A DNA stretch of 64,000 nucleotides from Galaxea fascicularis (Eukaryota > Cnidaria > Anthozoa > Scleractinia > Euphylliidae). Below are positions 29,376 to 42,621 of this stretch, piece by piece; position 1 is the first letter of the stretch; each line of letters starts with the position of its first letter. Below the pieces are notes generated by a model. The model was not told the DNA's origin, made no database searches, and worked only from the letters and a program-made list of their open reading frames with translations. Both the position numbers and the translations under genes were made by a program. The stretch covers positions 3,662,075 to 3,726,074 of the forward strand of contig OX419345.1 of NCBI GenBank assembly GCA_948470475.1, given 5' to 3'.

Positions 29376-31387
29376 TACAGTCACGGTCTGCTTGGATTGT
29401 GGCTTCTGTAGGCAAAGTAGGTTGAACGGACTGTGTTTTCGTTTGGTGAGTAAATTTTCCACATTTTATCATAGCTAGTTAAAAAAGCCTTATGTGCTAC
29501 TCTCAAGAGGTCAAAGTGTTCAGAATTCATCTTTCCTGCCAGTAACTTGACAATCTTGCTTCGTTTCTCTTCGTGCAAAACAGAATGTTTGGTGATAAGT
29601 AGAGCGACTTGTGGGCAAAACTTGCGCCACCTGCATTGTGTAGTTCTTTGCTCTTCGATTCTTTTACGCTCAAGAGCGGGCAGTAGTTTGCTGAACAATA
29701 TTTTATTCTTCGTGGCTGGTCAACTGCGGTATTTTTTGGCTGAATGGTCAATTTTGAAGTCGCTTTGCGATGTTTGGCTTTATAGATTTGGTGATAGATT
29801 GATGCAACGATACCGAGCTAAAATTTTGCTCATCTTTCTTTGTACATTTGCGACATCACTTAGTAGTGGCGAACTGGACCGTTGTCAAAGCGTTTTTGCG
29901 GCCGTATCAGTTTGATTACTCACGAAAAATGGGCATTAAATTTGTACGAGCAAGAGTAAGGTTAACAATCAAGCGACGTGTTTGAATTGCGCGACAAAAG
30001 AACCTCGCGAGGCGCTCCTTAGGTTTGTTGACATGTTTATCTTTTATATATGCAGAGTGGGCATGATGCGCTTCCAGCAAGCGAGGTTGCGAAAATTAAC
30101 TTGATTATCCTAAACAGAAGTTCGCCGTCTCATTGTTTGAACTCTAGGTGTCAAAACAGAAAGCAAAATTGCGCGCAGATGATTCGCTTTTCGCGATACT
30201 GTCGAGCCAAATAGTAAACTGAAATGTGAAATTCCTTGTTATTATTCTTCAAGATTTGAACGAATTTACTCTCTCCAACGTTCTAAAAAAAATAAAAGGT
30301 TTCGCGTTAGTCAGCTCATTCTGTTTACTTCGGTACATCTTTGTGTTCTGGTAAAAATGCCAGGCTACTTTCTTGCTTCGTTTGGGAATGTATTGTTTAT
30401 ATGAATTTGTTTTAAACTGTGTAAATGAATTATTAAAAATATTCCTTGTTCGACGTTGGTAAATTACAGTTGTGTTTTGAGTGAAAAACCGTATGGTTGT
30501 TTTTAGTGGCTCATACAGCAAAGAAAATCGAATCTGTTTTCTTAGACCATGGGTTGATCTCTAACAAAGGTGACTACAAAGCTGATGACCGCAAAATTGT
30601 AGGATTTAGCATGCAATTGAAGATATTCGAAACAATTAAACGGATGGAGACGGATTTGTTCTCGGTTCTGTAACGAACAGTAGATCTTGGTAGCAGATCT
30701 GCTGGTGGAATAGTTTACGAACTATATAACGTATTTCAAGTCGTGAGAAATAATATTGGCGATAAATAATTTATCACGAAGGCAAATTTGCTCAGCTAAC
30801 TCGCTACTCCCGCAACGGAGACGCAAAGATTTTGGGTCACATGTTGTTGGAATGGACATTTGAACGTGTTACAGTACTTTTCAGTTTGACATGGCACATT
30901 CGTATGATCAGAAACCTACCCTGTTTTAGACTAATTATGGGTTTCGATTTCCTGCTGATCTCAAAATGTTGTGTTGAACAAAAGAAAATAAGAACAGCTA
31001 TGGGGTCTGGAGAATTGTTTTGTATGTTGAAAGAGTGTCACAGGGTATTGTCCTGCTTAGTTCAGGAGTTTTTTGACAGTGACCTTTGGGTTTTGTTTTG
31101 TGATGTCTCTTAATAAATGTTGGGAACAAAATCTGTCTTTCATTTTGCTCAGAAATGGTCCATCTTCCTTGCATAATACATGTGCATAAAAGTGAATCAA
31201 CTGAGATATATAACAGTATCTTATTTTTCCACCCTTTGCCAAAAACTTGACTTTCAGAAGACTGATCTTTGTTTTCAAAAATGGCAGGTTAGAGATTGCT
31301 TGAAGTTGTGGAAAATTTCAGTCTCTTTTGGTAAATTTGAGACTTGAGTAAACTGCACATTATTTTGGACAGTGATTGTTTTGCAAA

Positions 31388-32087
31388 TGCTGGCCTCCCA
31401 TCAAAGCTTTATGTGGATCAGAGAATTTAATTTTTCTTTTTTAAGGCCGTTTTTACCTTGCTTTTTATCATCCTGACAACTTTTAAAAGTCAACAGTTTG
31501 TTTACTTAATAGAAAAAGAAATAATCCTGTCGCTTTCGAGATCTTTTCCATGCTACCATGTAAATGACATTACAGTGACTTAACAGAAAGTGGATTGTAA
31601 TATTCATTTTAATTACCATTGCTGTCACTGTCTCAGACACCTTAAACACCTTATGTCTAGTAATTGCACCTTTTCAAATTCCTTATTTGTTGGCCTAGAT
31701 GCTCTGGTGTTTTTCTGGTAATGCCTTGAGTGAAAACTGCTGGCCTCCCATCAAAGCTTTATGTGGATCAGAGAATTTAATTTTTCTTTTTTAAGGCCAT
31801 TTTTACCTTGCTTTTTATCATCCTGACAACTTTTAAAAGTCAACAGTTTGTTTACTTAATAGAAAAAGAAATAATCCTGTCGCTTTCGAGATCTTTTCCA
31901 TGCTACCATGTAAATGACATTACAGTGACTTAACAGAAAGTGGATTGTAATATTCATTTTAATTACTATTGCTGTCACTGTCTCAGACACCTTAAACACC
32001 TTATGTCTAGTAATTGCACCTTTTCAAATTCCTTATTTGTTGGCCTAGATGCTCTGGTGTTTTTCTGGTAATGCCTTGAGTGAAAAC
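31388..32087. repeat. 350-bp direct tandem duplication
   Basis: 31388-31737 and 31738-32087 are abutting direct copies starting TGCTGGCCTCCCATCAAAG. I see two substitutions (GGCCG/GGCCA and TACCATT/TACTATT), which is about 99.4% identity. The unit is unique, non-coding sequence. Confidence 0.97.
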
Positions 32088-35062
32088 TTTGTTAATGAGA
32101 TTTTGAATTGTGTCATCTCAACTTAATTTCTTCAGTGTCATGGCATTGAACCAAGAACCACAAATTTTTAATCAAAGCCAGGTGGCATTTCTGCTCAATT
32201 GCAATCTGACCAAGAATGGTCATTCCTCCCTAATTAAACAAAGGAATAATGCAAACCCCTTGCCATGGCCAACTTGCAGTAAGTAATTATTTATTAGACA
32301 TGTATGTTATCTGCTGTAGAACTCTTCCTTCTGGCACATTACGTAAATCATCTTTCACTGTACAGTCTGGTAGTATGTACAGTGCGAGCGAAGTGTTGGT
32401 ACGAGGGTCTTAGGGCTGCTATGGAGGTTGACTTATATTTTGTCCGCAGATTCATGGACACTGGTGGACAATATTTCTGAGTCTACAGTATTCCAAACAG
32501 TGTAACTGATAAATGGAACTTTCATTTTGTTAATTCTTTTAATCTCGAGAGTTAGACTCCCACACAGAATACCGTTTAGATTGAATCATTTTGTTTGTTT
32601 GTGATGTTTTAATAGGGAAAAAACATGGGAAAGCTTTGAAAGGTTTCTTCAATTTAATAGGCTTGTATTTGGTTGCCAATAATGACAAGTGAAAAGCATG
32701 CATTTTTAACGTTTTTGCCAATTCAAGCAGTCTGATACTGTTGATTGCTTCAATAATGGTGACCACCTTTGCAGAAATCTTTGTATGGTGGTTGAATTTG
32801 TTTGGTTCAATTTTTCACTAATAAAAAGTACTGGGAAGTCGTATCTCGGGCATTGTAACCCATTTTGCAGTGCAGAAACAAACACTGCAGTTGATGTGAT
32901 GGTACAATAACTAAAATTTACAGTAGACTAAAAAACAAATTCACTTTGGTGATAACCAGTGTGGACCTGTCATTAAGATGTGTGATTCTTAACCTGAAAC
33001 TTGAAACCCAAAATTCTGAAAACCGTCATACGACATTGATGTTATGGGTGAGCTCTTACTCATGTTCCAGACCTGTGCAAGTCTGTTATGGGTGTAGAGC
33101 TCAAGGATTAAATTGTTATCACAAATCTTGATAACAGTCCTGCATGTAGCAAGGAGTTTAGAAGGGTTGAACGTTATTTTGGGCTTTAAAAGGGAAAAGT
33201 GATTTGCAATTGGCAAAAACAACAACTTGCAGTGTGAAAGGAGTCAGGACTGTGAAGTCTTTATGAGAGTCCTTAGTTTCAAAACCACATTGGTTTGTTG
33301 CCTCTTCCAAATCTGGTGTCTGTGTGGGTTTTTGTTAAAATGATAGTCTTGGTTTTCATACACTGATGACTGAGGGGAGTGAAGTTAGTTGATATAACAA
33401 TGTTCATGGACTTTGTAGCACATGAATGGTGTGGTTGTAGGTTTCAGTGATAGTTGTTTAGATGTCAATTTGCGTTTGTTTCTTAAAGTGATTTTGCCTT
33501 AATGAGGGTTTTCTTCACACAGCAACAGCTTTAGTGCATTTGTTTACCAATGAGGTACTTTTTTATTGTTTGCTTGCTTGCTTGCTTACTTGTTTATTTG
33601 CACTGTTATACTTACTTTTTTGTTGTTTTGAAATAATCACTAACAACTTAAATGGCAAGATTAAACAACGATCACTTTGCTGTCCTTCACCTAAATTGGC
33701 TTTTGAAATGTGAAGCAAACTGCAAATACCTGGAGAGAATTGTGCTGGTCAGTCAATACTGCTGAAGGTTTTTTTGAAGTGTGGCAACAGAATGTTACTT
33801 ATCATCTTGGAATGCGGTATCTTCTGAAGAATGCCTCAACAGCCTATGGAGGACTACTATTTTATTTTATGGTGCTTTTCCTGGGGAAGACTTGTTGTAA
33901 CCCCCAACGTTCCACAACTGCTAACGGTATGTACACCACAATCATTGTTTTATTTTGTTTTAATTTTGTGGCATTTATTTTTATTAACTCTTTGCTTGCA
34001 TTTAAACTATAATCATTTATTTTGTTAACTTGTGCACTTTAATCTGGTTACAAAAGTAATATTTTTTAATAGATGGTTAAATATTTATCTTCCATGAAGA
34101 TTTTAGAGTCTAAAACTTATTTTTAAAATTTAAAATAAATGTTTTATTTATCCTTGTAAATGTATTTCATACAGGTTAAATCTCAAGAACTTTCGAGAGC
34201 CTGTTTAGAGCATTTCCATCATCTGTTACATTGCCATTAAAAAAAATCACAATTAGCCTTGCTTGATGTCACCTTTAAATTTGTTCCTTAGATTCAACAG
34301 CATGTGTACAACTTGCGAATTTTGCATTTTCTGACTTTAGGATGTTATAAGCAGGTGTGAACTTGTAGTTGAGTAACTATAATAACAAAGAAACTTGCTG
34401 TGTCTTAGGTTTTAGTTTTTTTTTTATTCACACAGGATTTCATCCACTAAAAATTTAACCATCTGGTACAGGTGTACCGCAATGAACAATGCAAAATGAT
34501 TTTAATACTGCTTAGCAGACTTTATTTTTGGAAGATGGCACTTAAAGATTCATCTGTGCACCAAAATGCTACTACCTTGCACAGCGTAGTGAACTTGTAC
34601 ACTTGGATTATTGCAATCAGGATTTCATCTACTGCGCTAAACTTTTGGATCACTAAGTCCAGTTTTAATGATCTCAAGATTTATTTGAATACTGTATTTA
34701 TTTGGCTAGGAGCTGAGTGATTATTGTTCATATTCAAGTTAAGTTTTGGTAATTCTGAGCCACAGAAGGGTATTTAGCTTGTAACAGAAGTCTTTTATCA
34801 GGCAAAACTTTTTGGACTCATGAAAACAGTGCCAAATAGGTTGCACTGTTTATTCATGTTCAAGTTGAGCTTATGTAAATGAAAGACTTGTTAATTTTTA
34901 TTTTTATGTGGTGGCTCCTGAAGGTGTTGCTTCTTTGTTTTTTTATTGGATTAAATGTGATAGTGTTTGGTCAAGGTGAGATCATTTGCCGAATTAAAGA
35001 AGTTTTTGTTTTAAAAGGGATTAACCACAGAGTCTTCAACATTTTATTTTAAATGTGATTTT

Positions 35063-35238
35063 ACAGGGGTTTCAATAATTTTTTAAATAGTCATCTGAGC
35101 TAGCTGAAGTAACCGGCAACCCAATTAATTTTTTTTAATCACTTTAGTGAAATCTAGCCAAGGCGGCAGTGACAGGTAAATTCTGACAAACTAGGCGGCA
35201 GTTTAAGCGGGTTGCCGGCTTCTAATGAAACCCCTGTT
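35063..35238. mobile_element. MITE, family B copy 2
   Basis: ACAGGGGTTTCAATAATTTT at the left is mirrored by TAATGAAACCCCTGT at the right. The body is shared with 2811-2991 (ATCACTTTAGTGAAA, TAAATTCTGACAAA). About 175 bp and non-coding. Confidence 0.78.
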
Positions 35239-37239
35239 TTATACCAATAGCTACAAGATATGTGCTATCGCACACCTTGAGTACTTCCTTGCTACTTAGC
35301 TTATCAGTCTATAATACTCATTATATTGCTGGGATAAATTACTGTGCCCAACATCTCACTTAAAGGAACACTCCTGTCAGTCGCAATGTCTTTTGATCTA
35401 GAGCCATCTTTGGAGAAACTCACTTGTTTCAGTTAAACTCATTTACTCTAGTTTACAACTAGCAAGGTTGTCATAATAAACTTGTGTACAACTTTATTTC
35501 ATGGAATACCAAAACATTAGGTCAAAAAGAACCCATGATGAGCTTGTGATATATCTTTTAAAATCTGTAGCACATGTGTTACATGCAGCTCAATGTGTTT
35601 GGAAAAGGTTAATTATAATACCAAATTTTACGTCAGTTGCTGAGTCATGATTTTGGGAAATAATTTTATAAAAGCATGCTTTCTCCTTATTTCTTCAATT
35701 TTTATGGTGTTGTGTTTTTTGTAAAACCTTTAAAATAAAAACAAAAGGACCTTTAATGTCGTTTTTACGTGACAGCACTGAAGGGTAGTGAAAGTGGAAA
35801 GTGTCGGAAGTGAGAAATATCTGCAAAGTCGGTAGGATTTTTCTCTAAATCTGTCATAAAACGTATGTCAGCCGCTGTATTAACATGTGCGAAATTTGAA
35901 AGTTAGAGCTTGATTGGCCTTAACCTACCTTCATCTTTTTTTCAAAGAACCCTCTGGGCATAAAAAAAGTATGCAAGGAAATTGCAGTATCTGCCATAAT
36001 AGCTTCATAAAACAGGAAACCATAATTTGTACTTCCTTTAGTTTTGAGCTTTTTTTTGATACTGGTCATATTACCCAGACAAACACTCGATTATTATGTC
36101 CTTCACCTTGAGAAGAACTCCAGGTAAGAAATAGTGTCAATGTCATGCAATGTTATTATGCAAGAAACTTGCTCTGAAAAACTTGGTGGCATCAGGTTTG
36201 GCTCACAAACATAACTTGACCTTGAAAAACAAAACAGAAAGATGTCTACTTTGTTTAGGTTGAAATCAAAGTTTGAGTTCTGTGAGGGATGCTTTTAACA
36301 CTGTTATCATTTGTAATGTTATATTGGATGAGTGATAAGGCTTATACAAGGTCAACTATAAATATTATTGTTACAATGTTAGGTTTTTTGCTGAAAATTT
36401 GTGTATGGGAGTTTTGAAATTAATATCTCAATACAGTTTGAATTTCCTTGACTGAGACTGATAGCATTTTAAGGTTAGATTACCTGTAAAAATATCTTCT
36501 TATGATGTCTTGTTTCAGTTATCCAATATAATATTGTGAGCTAAATCAATTAGAAGCCATTACGTTTTGGAATATAAACCCAATTAAGAAAGGAATGCTT
36601 TTAAAAGTGATGTCTGTCTAGTGTCATATGTTATTGAGAGAAATATAGTGATATGAAATCTACACAGAGAAAGACAGTTGTGGAGAAAGGAAGTTCTCTT
36701 TTGGCAGCTTATTCTATGGTAACAAAGCATTTTACTATTTCTATATTCATGTCACAGCTAATAAGAACATGGATTGGTGTTTCTAGGTAGTGTTTGTGAA
36801 ATTGCCGAATTCTTTTAACTTTTTTCCTTTGAAAGGGCTGATTAAGAACAGTTTTTGGACAGTTTGCTTGATTTACCATTCCCCCAAAAACTTTTTAATG
36901 TTCATTTTTGACAGGGGTCAGTTGATTATTTGATCCATACAAAAGAATATTGTTTTGCAGTATTATTCAGTGTTCACAGTTTTCTTGACAAAATCTACAT
37001 AAGCTTCTCAGTGTTCATTTTAAATGGGATTGTGGAATGGTATGAATGGAATTGAATAGAGAAGAGAAGAGTAGAACAAGGCAGGCCAACAGTCACTACG
37101 AGAAGTGAAAATAATTATGCTATAAAGTTCAATTTCATGTAATGTTTTGTCTCTGGTGCTCTGGTTTCATGGAAATTATCAGTGTTGGGTGTACGTCACC
37201 AGGAAACAAACAAAATGATCGATGATAGTTGTGGTCGAT

Positions 37240-37800
37240 TCAGAATATAATGTATTTGACTAAACGTTTTACTCAAAAAACTGTCTCCAGGTTAATGCAT
37301 GATATCAACAACAATAACGCACCCTTAAACATCTTGAAATTATTTCATAAAACTTCCATTGTGCATTCATACAATATGCAATCATCCACTTGGCGTAAGA
37401 CTTTAAAATGATACACCAAACTGTGTAAGAGACCTACCTAAGAAAGCATTCAAAAAGAAAATTAATCATGTGCTCTTTGATATCTTGGAAAATGAAAATG
37501 ATTACACTGAAATGCTTTTAATAGTGCAAAACGTAAGACTATTTAAATAGCTAAAAATCTCATTTTTCCTTATCTCATACTTGTACTATTATTTTTTTCC
37601 CCATATTCCCTCACTTCCTCTTTTTACTCAAGACCTTAACGTTCTCAATTATGCATGTTTTTGCTATTTTACTAATAATTTACCCTTTGTCCTTTAATTA
37701 ATTGGCCCACCTAGATTAGCCTTAGCTACCTGCGGGCTGGCTAATTTTGCTTTGTTGTTATGTGTTAAAAATAAAATTGAAAATTAAAAAAAATTGAAAT
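37240..37800 (+). mobile_element. Decayed LINE 3' end
   Basis: The plus strand encodes, with stops and frame breaks, pieces such as SRLMHDINNNNAPLNILKLF and RDLPKKAFKKKINHVLFDIL. These resemble the C-terminal end of cnidarian LINE reverse transcriptases. The 3' UTR ends in TTAAAAATAAAATTGAAAAT plus an A-rich tail. Confidence 0.65.
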
Positions 37801-38716
37801 TGACTGTTATTCTGGAATATAATTTCACAACAAAGAAGATAATTATAGTTGATCCAGATAGTTGGATCAGCTGTTTAATAATTTTTTTTTCTTGCAAAAT
37901 ATTGAGGTTGTGGTGACACAGAATGTTTTGTAACCTAATTTGTGCTCTTTAAAGAAAGTAAACAACAAGTTTTTTGTGTAATTTATGTTGTTAAAATATG
38001 CTGACAAGGAGTTCATGAGTCTCTGTGAAATGTTAATTTTCAAAGCCAACCTGATGATGATCAAAGCCTTATTCTAAAATATAAAATGTAACTTAATGTC
38101 TTACTTGTTGTAATAAGGTAATTCCCACAACATGAAATGAGGGTCTTTCTTCAAACCCCTCTCATTTGCTTTGTAAATTTCTAGATTAAAAATTTTGTCA
38201 CAAGACAATTCTCTTAAATATCTATTAGTTCTTTGTTTAATGTTAATACATAGTGAAAGGAGACATAAGTGTTTAAATTTTTGCAATGCCAAAAAATAGA
38301 AAGCAGTCTCCCCCTTCTGATGCCCCCTCATACATGTAAAGCAAATTTTTGGAAATCCCATGGGGAGAGGGTGAAGAGAAAGTCCTCTGGTGGGTAGAGG
38401 CAAAGAAAAACCACAGGTTTTGTTTAATCTTTGTTAAATGTCAATCTCTCAAATATCAATAGAAATTTTAACATTCTTGATTTTTCAATGTGCTGTTCAA
38501 GCCAATTTTTTTCAGCACCCCACCCCCTCTTCCCCCATAAACAACATTCTTCAAAAAGACATAGTGGGAGAGGGTTTCAAAAGTTGGGTCTTTCAGTGGG
38601 CATGAAGCAGTGGGCATTAATGAGACATGTGACAGACTTGATTTTCTCATGATATTACTTATTTCAGGGTAAAACTTTGTTTGCTTTTATTTTTTCTCAG
38701 AGTTATAAAAATAAAA

Positions 38717-39280
38717 ATGGGGAAACATAACAGTAAACTCAAACCCGAAGTGTTGGCGGACCTAAAACGAGAAACTGAATTTTCTGAGGCAGAGCTCAAG
38801 GAGTGGTACAGAGGTTTCTTGAAGGACTGCCCCAGTGGTCATCTCACTGTGGAAGAGTTCAAAAAAATCTACAGCAACTTCTTTCCACATGGTGACGCTT
38901 CTAGGTTTGCAGAGCATGTCTTCCGTACGTTTGACAAAAATGATGATGGCAGCATTGATTTCCGTGAATTCATGTGTGCGTTATCGGTGACGTCACGAGG
39001 AAAGCTGGATCAGAAGTTGAAGTGGGCGTTTAGCATGTATGACATGGATGGCAATGGTTATATCTCGAAAGATGAAATGCTGGAGATAGTTAAAGCAATT
39101 TACAAGATGGTCGGCAATGTTATGAAGATGCCTGATGATGAAAGCACACCAGAGAAGCGGACTGACAAGATCTTTAATCAGATGGATACAAATGAAGATG
39201 GAATGCTGTCACTGGAAGAATTCATTGAGGGAGCTAAGGGCGACCCTTCCATTGTTCGTCTGTTACAGTGTGACACATGA
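38717..39280 (+). CDS. Neurocalcin/hippocalcin-like neuronal calcium sensor, copy 1
   Basis: One exon, 187 residues. The start is the ATG in AAAAATGGGG at 38717; upstream in-frame codons are intron or UTR, since TTTTTCTCAG at 38691-38700 is a strong splice acceptor. [10 protein letters not shown] gives the N-myristoylation signal. EF-hand 1 is inactive ([11 protein letters not shown]), as in all neuronal calcium sensors. EF2 [14 protein letters not shown]3 [12 protein letters not shown] and EF4 [12 protein letters not shown] are intact. The C-terminus [12 protein letters not shown] matches hippocalcin, neurocalcin and VILIP. These proteins are calcium-myristoyl switches that move to membranes and tune receptors and guanylate cyclases. 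It is the most divergent of the three tandem copies. A 3' UTR of about 1.3 kb may end near AATAAA at 40589. Which vertebrate paralogue it matches best cannot be decided. Confidence 0.95.
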   Translation: MGKHNSKLKPEVLADLKRETEFSEAELKEWYRGFLKDCPSGHLTVEEFKKIYSNFFPHGDASRFAEHVFRTFDKNDDGSIDFREFMCALSVTSRGKLDQKLKWAFSMYDMDGNGYISKDEMLEIVKAIYKMVGNVMKMPDDESTPEKRTDKIFNQMDTNEDGMLSLEEFIEGAKGDPSIVRLLQCDT

Positions 39281-42045
39281 CATTAATACTACTCAGCTCT
39301 CTTTAGTTGCTAAATGTTCAATGTGGTATTAATTTTCACTAGTCTTGCTATGATCAGAAACTCTATGTTGAGCTTGCTTTGTGTATGTAAAATTACTTTG
39401 AAAGGTTTTATGCAAAAACCAAGTTATTGATACTTCACCAATCCCTTGGTTTATTTTATCATTTTGTTAGGGAAACTAAGAGGCTGCCTTCACACCTTCA
39501 TAGCATGGTTGGTTAGGAGGTAATTATTGTAAAAATGACTTAACCCACAAACGCAGTTTTCATTGTGACTAATCTCAATAGAAGGGAAGAATACAATAAA
39601 CTTGAGAGAATTTGAAGGCAGGGCCACTGGACTCTGTTTGAGCACAGCCCTGAATTGTTTTTAAGTTTGCAGAAAGTTGGGATGAAACTGGTCTTGGGTT
39701 GTGTTCACTTGAGTAAACAGGCTCTTAGCCACCTGTCGTAAAGAGGTTGTGTGTTAGCCTTAGCAAACTCGTACTGCCAGCAGTGTGAAAACAAAAGTAG
39801 AAGAAAAATGCTTGAATCTATTTTCCATGATGAGAATGAGCAGACCACCAAAGGTTTGTTCAATAGCATTTGTTTGAATAGTTACACATGAAGATTTCAT
39901 TTAAAAAATCAAAAGTGAAAAACACCCTGTACAGCACAAAGCAATAATTTATTATTTATTATTATTTACTTAGTTTAATATGTTGGTCTGACGTCATCTG
40001 GACATTACCAGCACAGAAGTAGTTGTTGATGTGAATGTAAATGTAGAATTGAAACTGGAAACTCTTGTATACAAGATATTGTCAATTAGCCATTACAGCT
40101 TATGCTACAGACAAGAAGTGTCGTTTTTTCTCTGGGACCTCTTATATTCATTTCAGTCTAGGAATGAATCTTGTGGAAAAGTTTGAACATTTTTATCTGC
40201 CCTTGCTCAATTAACAATTTGATTTCTGTGTTTTATGAAGTGTATTTTTGTTGAGGATGTGTGAGTTGACAATGTGCCATGACTACCTGTAAATAATGTC
40301 TAAACTTCCAAATTGCACATCAAAGGTGTGAAAAGAGTTTTATTGCAGAGCCTCTTGCATAAGATTTTACACAGAACTTTTCATCACCTTGTGTAATTTG
40401 TGTAACAAACTGTACCAGAGGTATGAGTTGGACAACTCTTTAAAAATTGCGTCCAGGCATTTATCTACCTTCTATGCCTTGTATGGGTAAAAGCTTAAGA
40501 GGCAAGAGTTGTGCAACTGCCTCACTTGAGGTAACACCTGTAGATTGTACAACTGTCCCTAGATTTGTAAATAATATGATCTTGCCGAAATAAAGCGCTC
40601 AAATACACATGTACACAGCTGTAAATTTGTCTTGTTTGTTGTCATTATTCCGTAATACCAGTCTTTTGTGTCAAGGAATTGTTGAAAATTAAGTAATAGT
40701 AATTGATGCTAATCAACTCAGTTATTGATTGATCTTATGAAACACTTTTAATGTGTCTTAATTACTGATTACCAGTCGCGTACTATGTGTTATTAAATAT
40801 TGTCTTCTCGTCATTGTGGACATGCACCAGACAATGTTTGATTAGACTGTGTGACATACTTGACAGTTCAGTTATGATTAATGCCCAGCAGTGATTAATG
40901 TATAATCTCTCTCAACCTTTCATTGGCGATCCTGAGTAGTTAGGTAGTGAGAAACAACAAACCAACCAGCTAATTTTCGTGTGCACCAGCTTTCATGTGC
41001 CTTGTTTCTGCATCCACCATTTCCTGTATGCCTTTTGTTTACTGTTTGCTTGCTTTTGTTTCATGTAACGTCTCTGCGTTGGTGTCCTAAGAGACCATTC
41101 GACTGCATATGTGATATGACCATTTTCAGGCCAGCTTTGTTGTGAGAACTTCCCTGTTGTTGCAGCTTGTTTAGATCCTCTTTGGAGTCAAATTTAGACT
41201 GTTTGCTTTGATTTAAAGCTTGGCGCTTAAACCTTCACTCAAATTCAGTCGTATTATAACGTTGTAGTACGTCCAAGTCAAAGCTCTTTCTTCTTGTAAG
41301 TGGCCATTTGTCAGGTTCAGGGTAGGAAGAGTGTTGGAAAGGACCGAGTAATGAAAGGAAGACGTGGAAGTTAGTTGCAGTCGATTGTTAGTGGTCGTCC
41401 TGGTAAAAGTTGATTTCAGCTTTTTATTCAATCGATCTGTCTGTCTGTCCAACAATCAATTAATCAATCACTAAACTAATCAACCAATCAATCCTTTATT
41501 TGGTGACACAAAAACACTAAAACTATATGGAATTAAATTGGGCGGCCCAATGCTGATGGAAATCTGCGCAAAATGGAACTAAAAATTATATATGCAATCA
41601 GAATAAAAATATAGTAGACATAAACTTAATACCCTTGAGAAACAAAAACGTCCTAATGAAATATTAAATAACTTGCTAATTCCATGCACTTTTACGGATG
41701 TAGCCAGGGAGGTAAGAGTCACGAAAGAGAGTTAAATGCAGTTAGTTAGGAGAAAGACCAGGACAAGAGAACAAGGTAACATGCTAATCATATCTGAGGA
41801 ACGGTAAATCCTTACTGCTGGCTCGTGGATAACACCTTCATAATCCAATCAACGCGTGACACATAATCCTGCAATCGTGACATGCATACTAATCCATCTC
41901 ATCGCTGACCACACGCCTGCATGGAAAGCAACCCACAAGTGCATTTCTCTTCTGGTTCGCATCTCGCATCATGCACCGGTGTTGTACCAGAGACTCACTG
42001 AGTTACGCGCCCTTTTACAGGTTGTGTGCGGTACGAGTCAGAAAC
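39281..42045. other. 3' UTR of copy 1 and spacer
   Basis: 39281 to about 40600 is the likely 3' UTR of the first calcium sensor, ending near CCGAAATAAAGCG, followed by a GT-rich patch (TTGTCTTGTTTGTTGTC). The remainder has a (CAAT)n-like stretch at 41430-41490, followed by AT-rich sequence that may be an old repeat tail. A splice acceptor CCCTTTTACAG ends at 42020. Confidence 0.5.
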
Positions 42046-42621
42046 ATGGGAAAACAGAACAGCAAACTCAAACCTGAAGTATTGGCCGACCTTCTACAAC
42101 AAACGGAGTTCACGGAGTCAGAACTTCAGGAATGGTACAAAGGTTTCGTCAAGGACTGTCCCAGTGGCCATCTAACGGTTGAAGAGTTCAAAAAAATCTA
42201 CGGCAACTTCTTCCCTTATGGCGACGCGTCTAAGTTTGCCGAGCACGTGTTTCGTACTTTCGACGCAAACGATGACGGCTCAATCGATTTCCGTGAGTTC
42301 ATCTGCGCTTTGTCGGTGACCTCTCGGGGAAAACTAGAGCAGAAACTCAAGTGGGCCTTCAGCATGTACGACCTGGATGGCAATGGGTTCATTTCAAGGC
42401 AAGAAATGCTGGAGATTGTCAGAGCGATCTACAAGATGGTAGGAAGTGTTATGAAAATGCCAGAAGATGAGAGCACACCGGAAAAACGGACTGACAAGAT
42501 ATTTAGGCAAATGGATAAGAACCTGGACGGTAAACTGTCTCTGGCCGAGTTCATTGAAGGGGCCACGAGTGACCCGTCGATTGTGCGCCTCCTTCAGTGT
42601 GAACCCGGTTCATCCGGTTGA
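42046..42621 (+). CDS. Neurocalcin/hippocalcin-like neuronal calcium sensor, copy 2
   Basis: One exon, 191 residues, starting at the ATG in GAAACATGGGAAAA and preceded by a 5' UTR splice acceptor (42020). [10 protein letters not shown] is the same N-terminal myristoylation sequence as in hippocalcin and neurocalcin. EF1 is non-binding ([11 protein letters not shown]). EF2 [14 protein letters not shown]3 [12 protein letters not shown] and EF4 [12 protein letters not shown] are complete. The end is [10 protein letters not shown]. The nucleotide sequence from about 42151 to 42393 is nearly identical to copy 3 (two differences), whereas the first 105 bp are strongly diverged. The expected role is a calcium-dependent membrane-binding regulator. 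Confidence 0.95.
   Translation: MGKQNSKLKPEVLADLLQQTEFTESELQEWYKGFVKDCPSGHLTVEEFKKIYGNFFPYGDASKFAEHVFRTFDANDDGSIDFREFICALSVTSRGKLEQKLKWAFSMYDLDGNGFISRQEMLEIVRAIYKMVGSVMKMPEDESTPEKRTDKIFRQMDKNLDGKLSLAEFIEGATSDPSIVRLLQCEPGSSG

Larger units (their letters stand above)
25321..38716. other. Long stretch without supported coding genes
   Basis: Between TRAPPC12 and the first calcium sensor gene. It holds repeat copies (35063-35238, 37240-37800), a 350-bp tandem duplication (31388-32087), a G-rich tract (27183-27230) and a CRE/NRF1 cluster (29347-29375). No coding exon could be supported. It probably includes the 5' UTR exon(s) and promoter of the gene at 38717, because that gene has a splice acceptor just before its ATG. 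Confidence 0.6.

Noticed and set aside
29381..29730. Minus-strand frame (SKLLPALERKRIEEQRTTQC..., over 105 residues)
   Set aside because: It has gene-like codon use and many charged residues, but no ATG at its start, no clear splice acceptor and no recognised family. It could be an exon of an unknown gene or a transposon piece; it needs transcript evidence.
41971..42045. Upstream extension of calcium sensor copy 2 to an ATG at 41971
   Set aside because: It would remove the conserved N-terminal MGKQNSK myristoylation start and crosses a strong splice acceptor at 42020.
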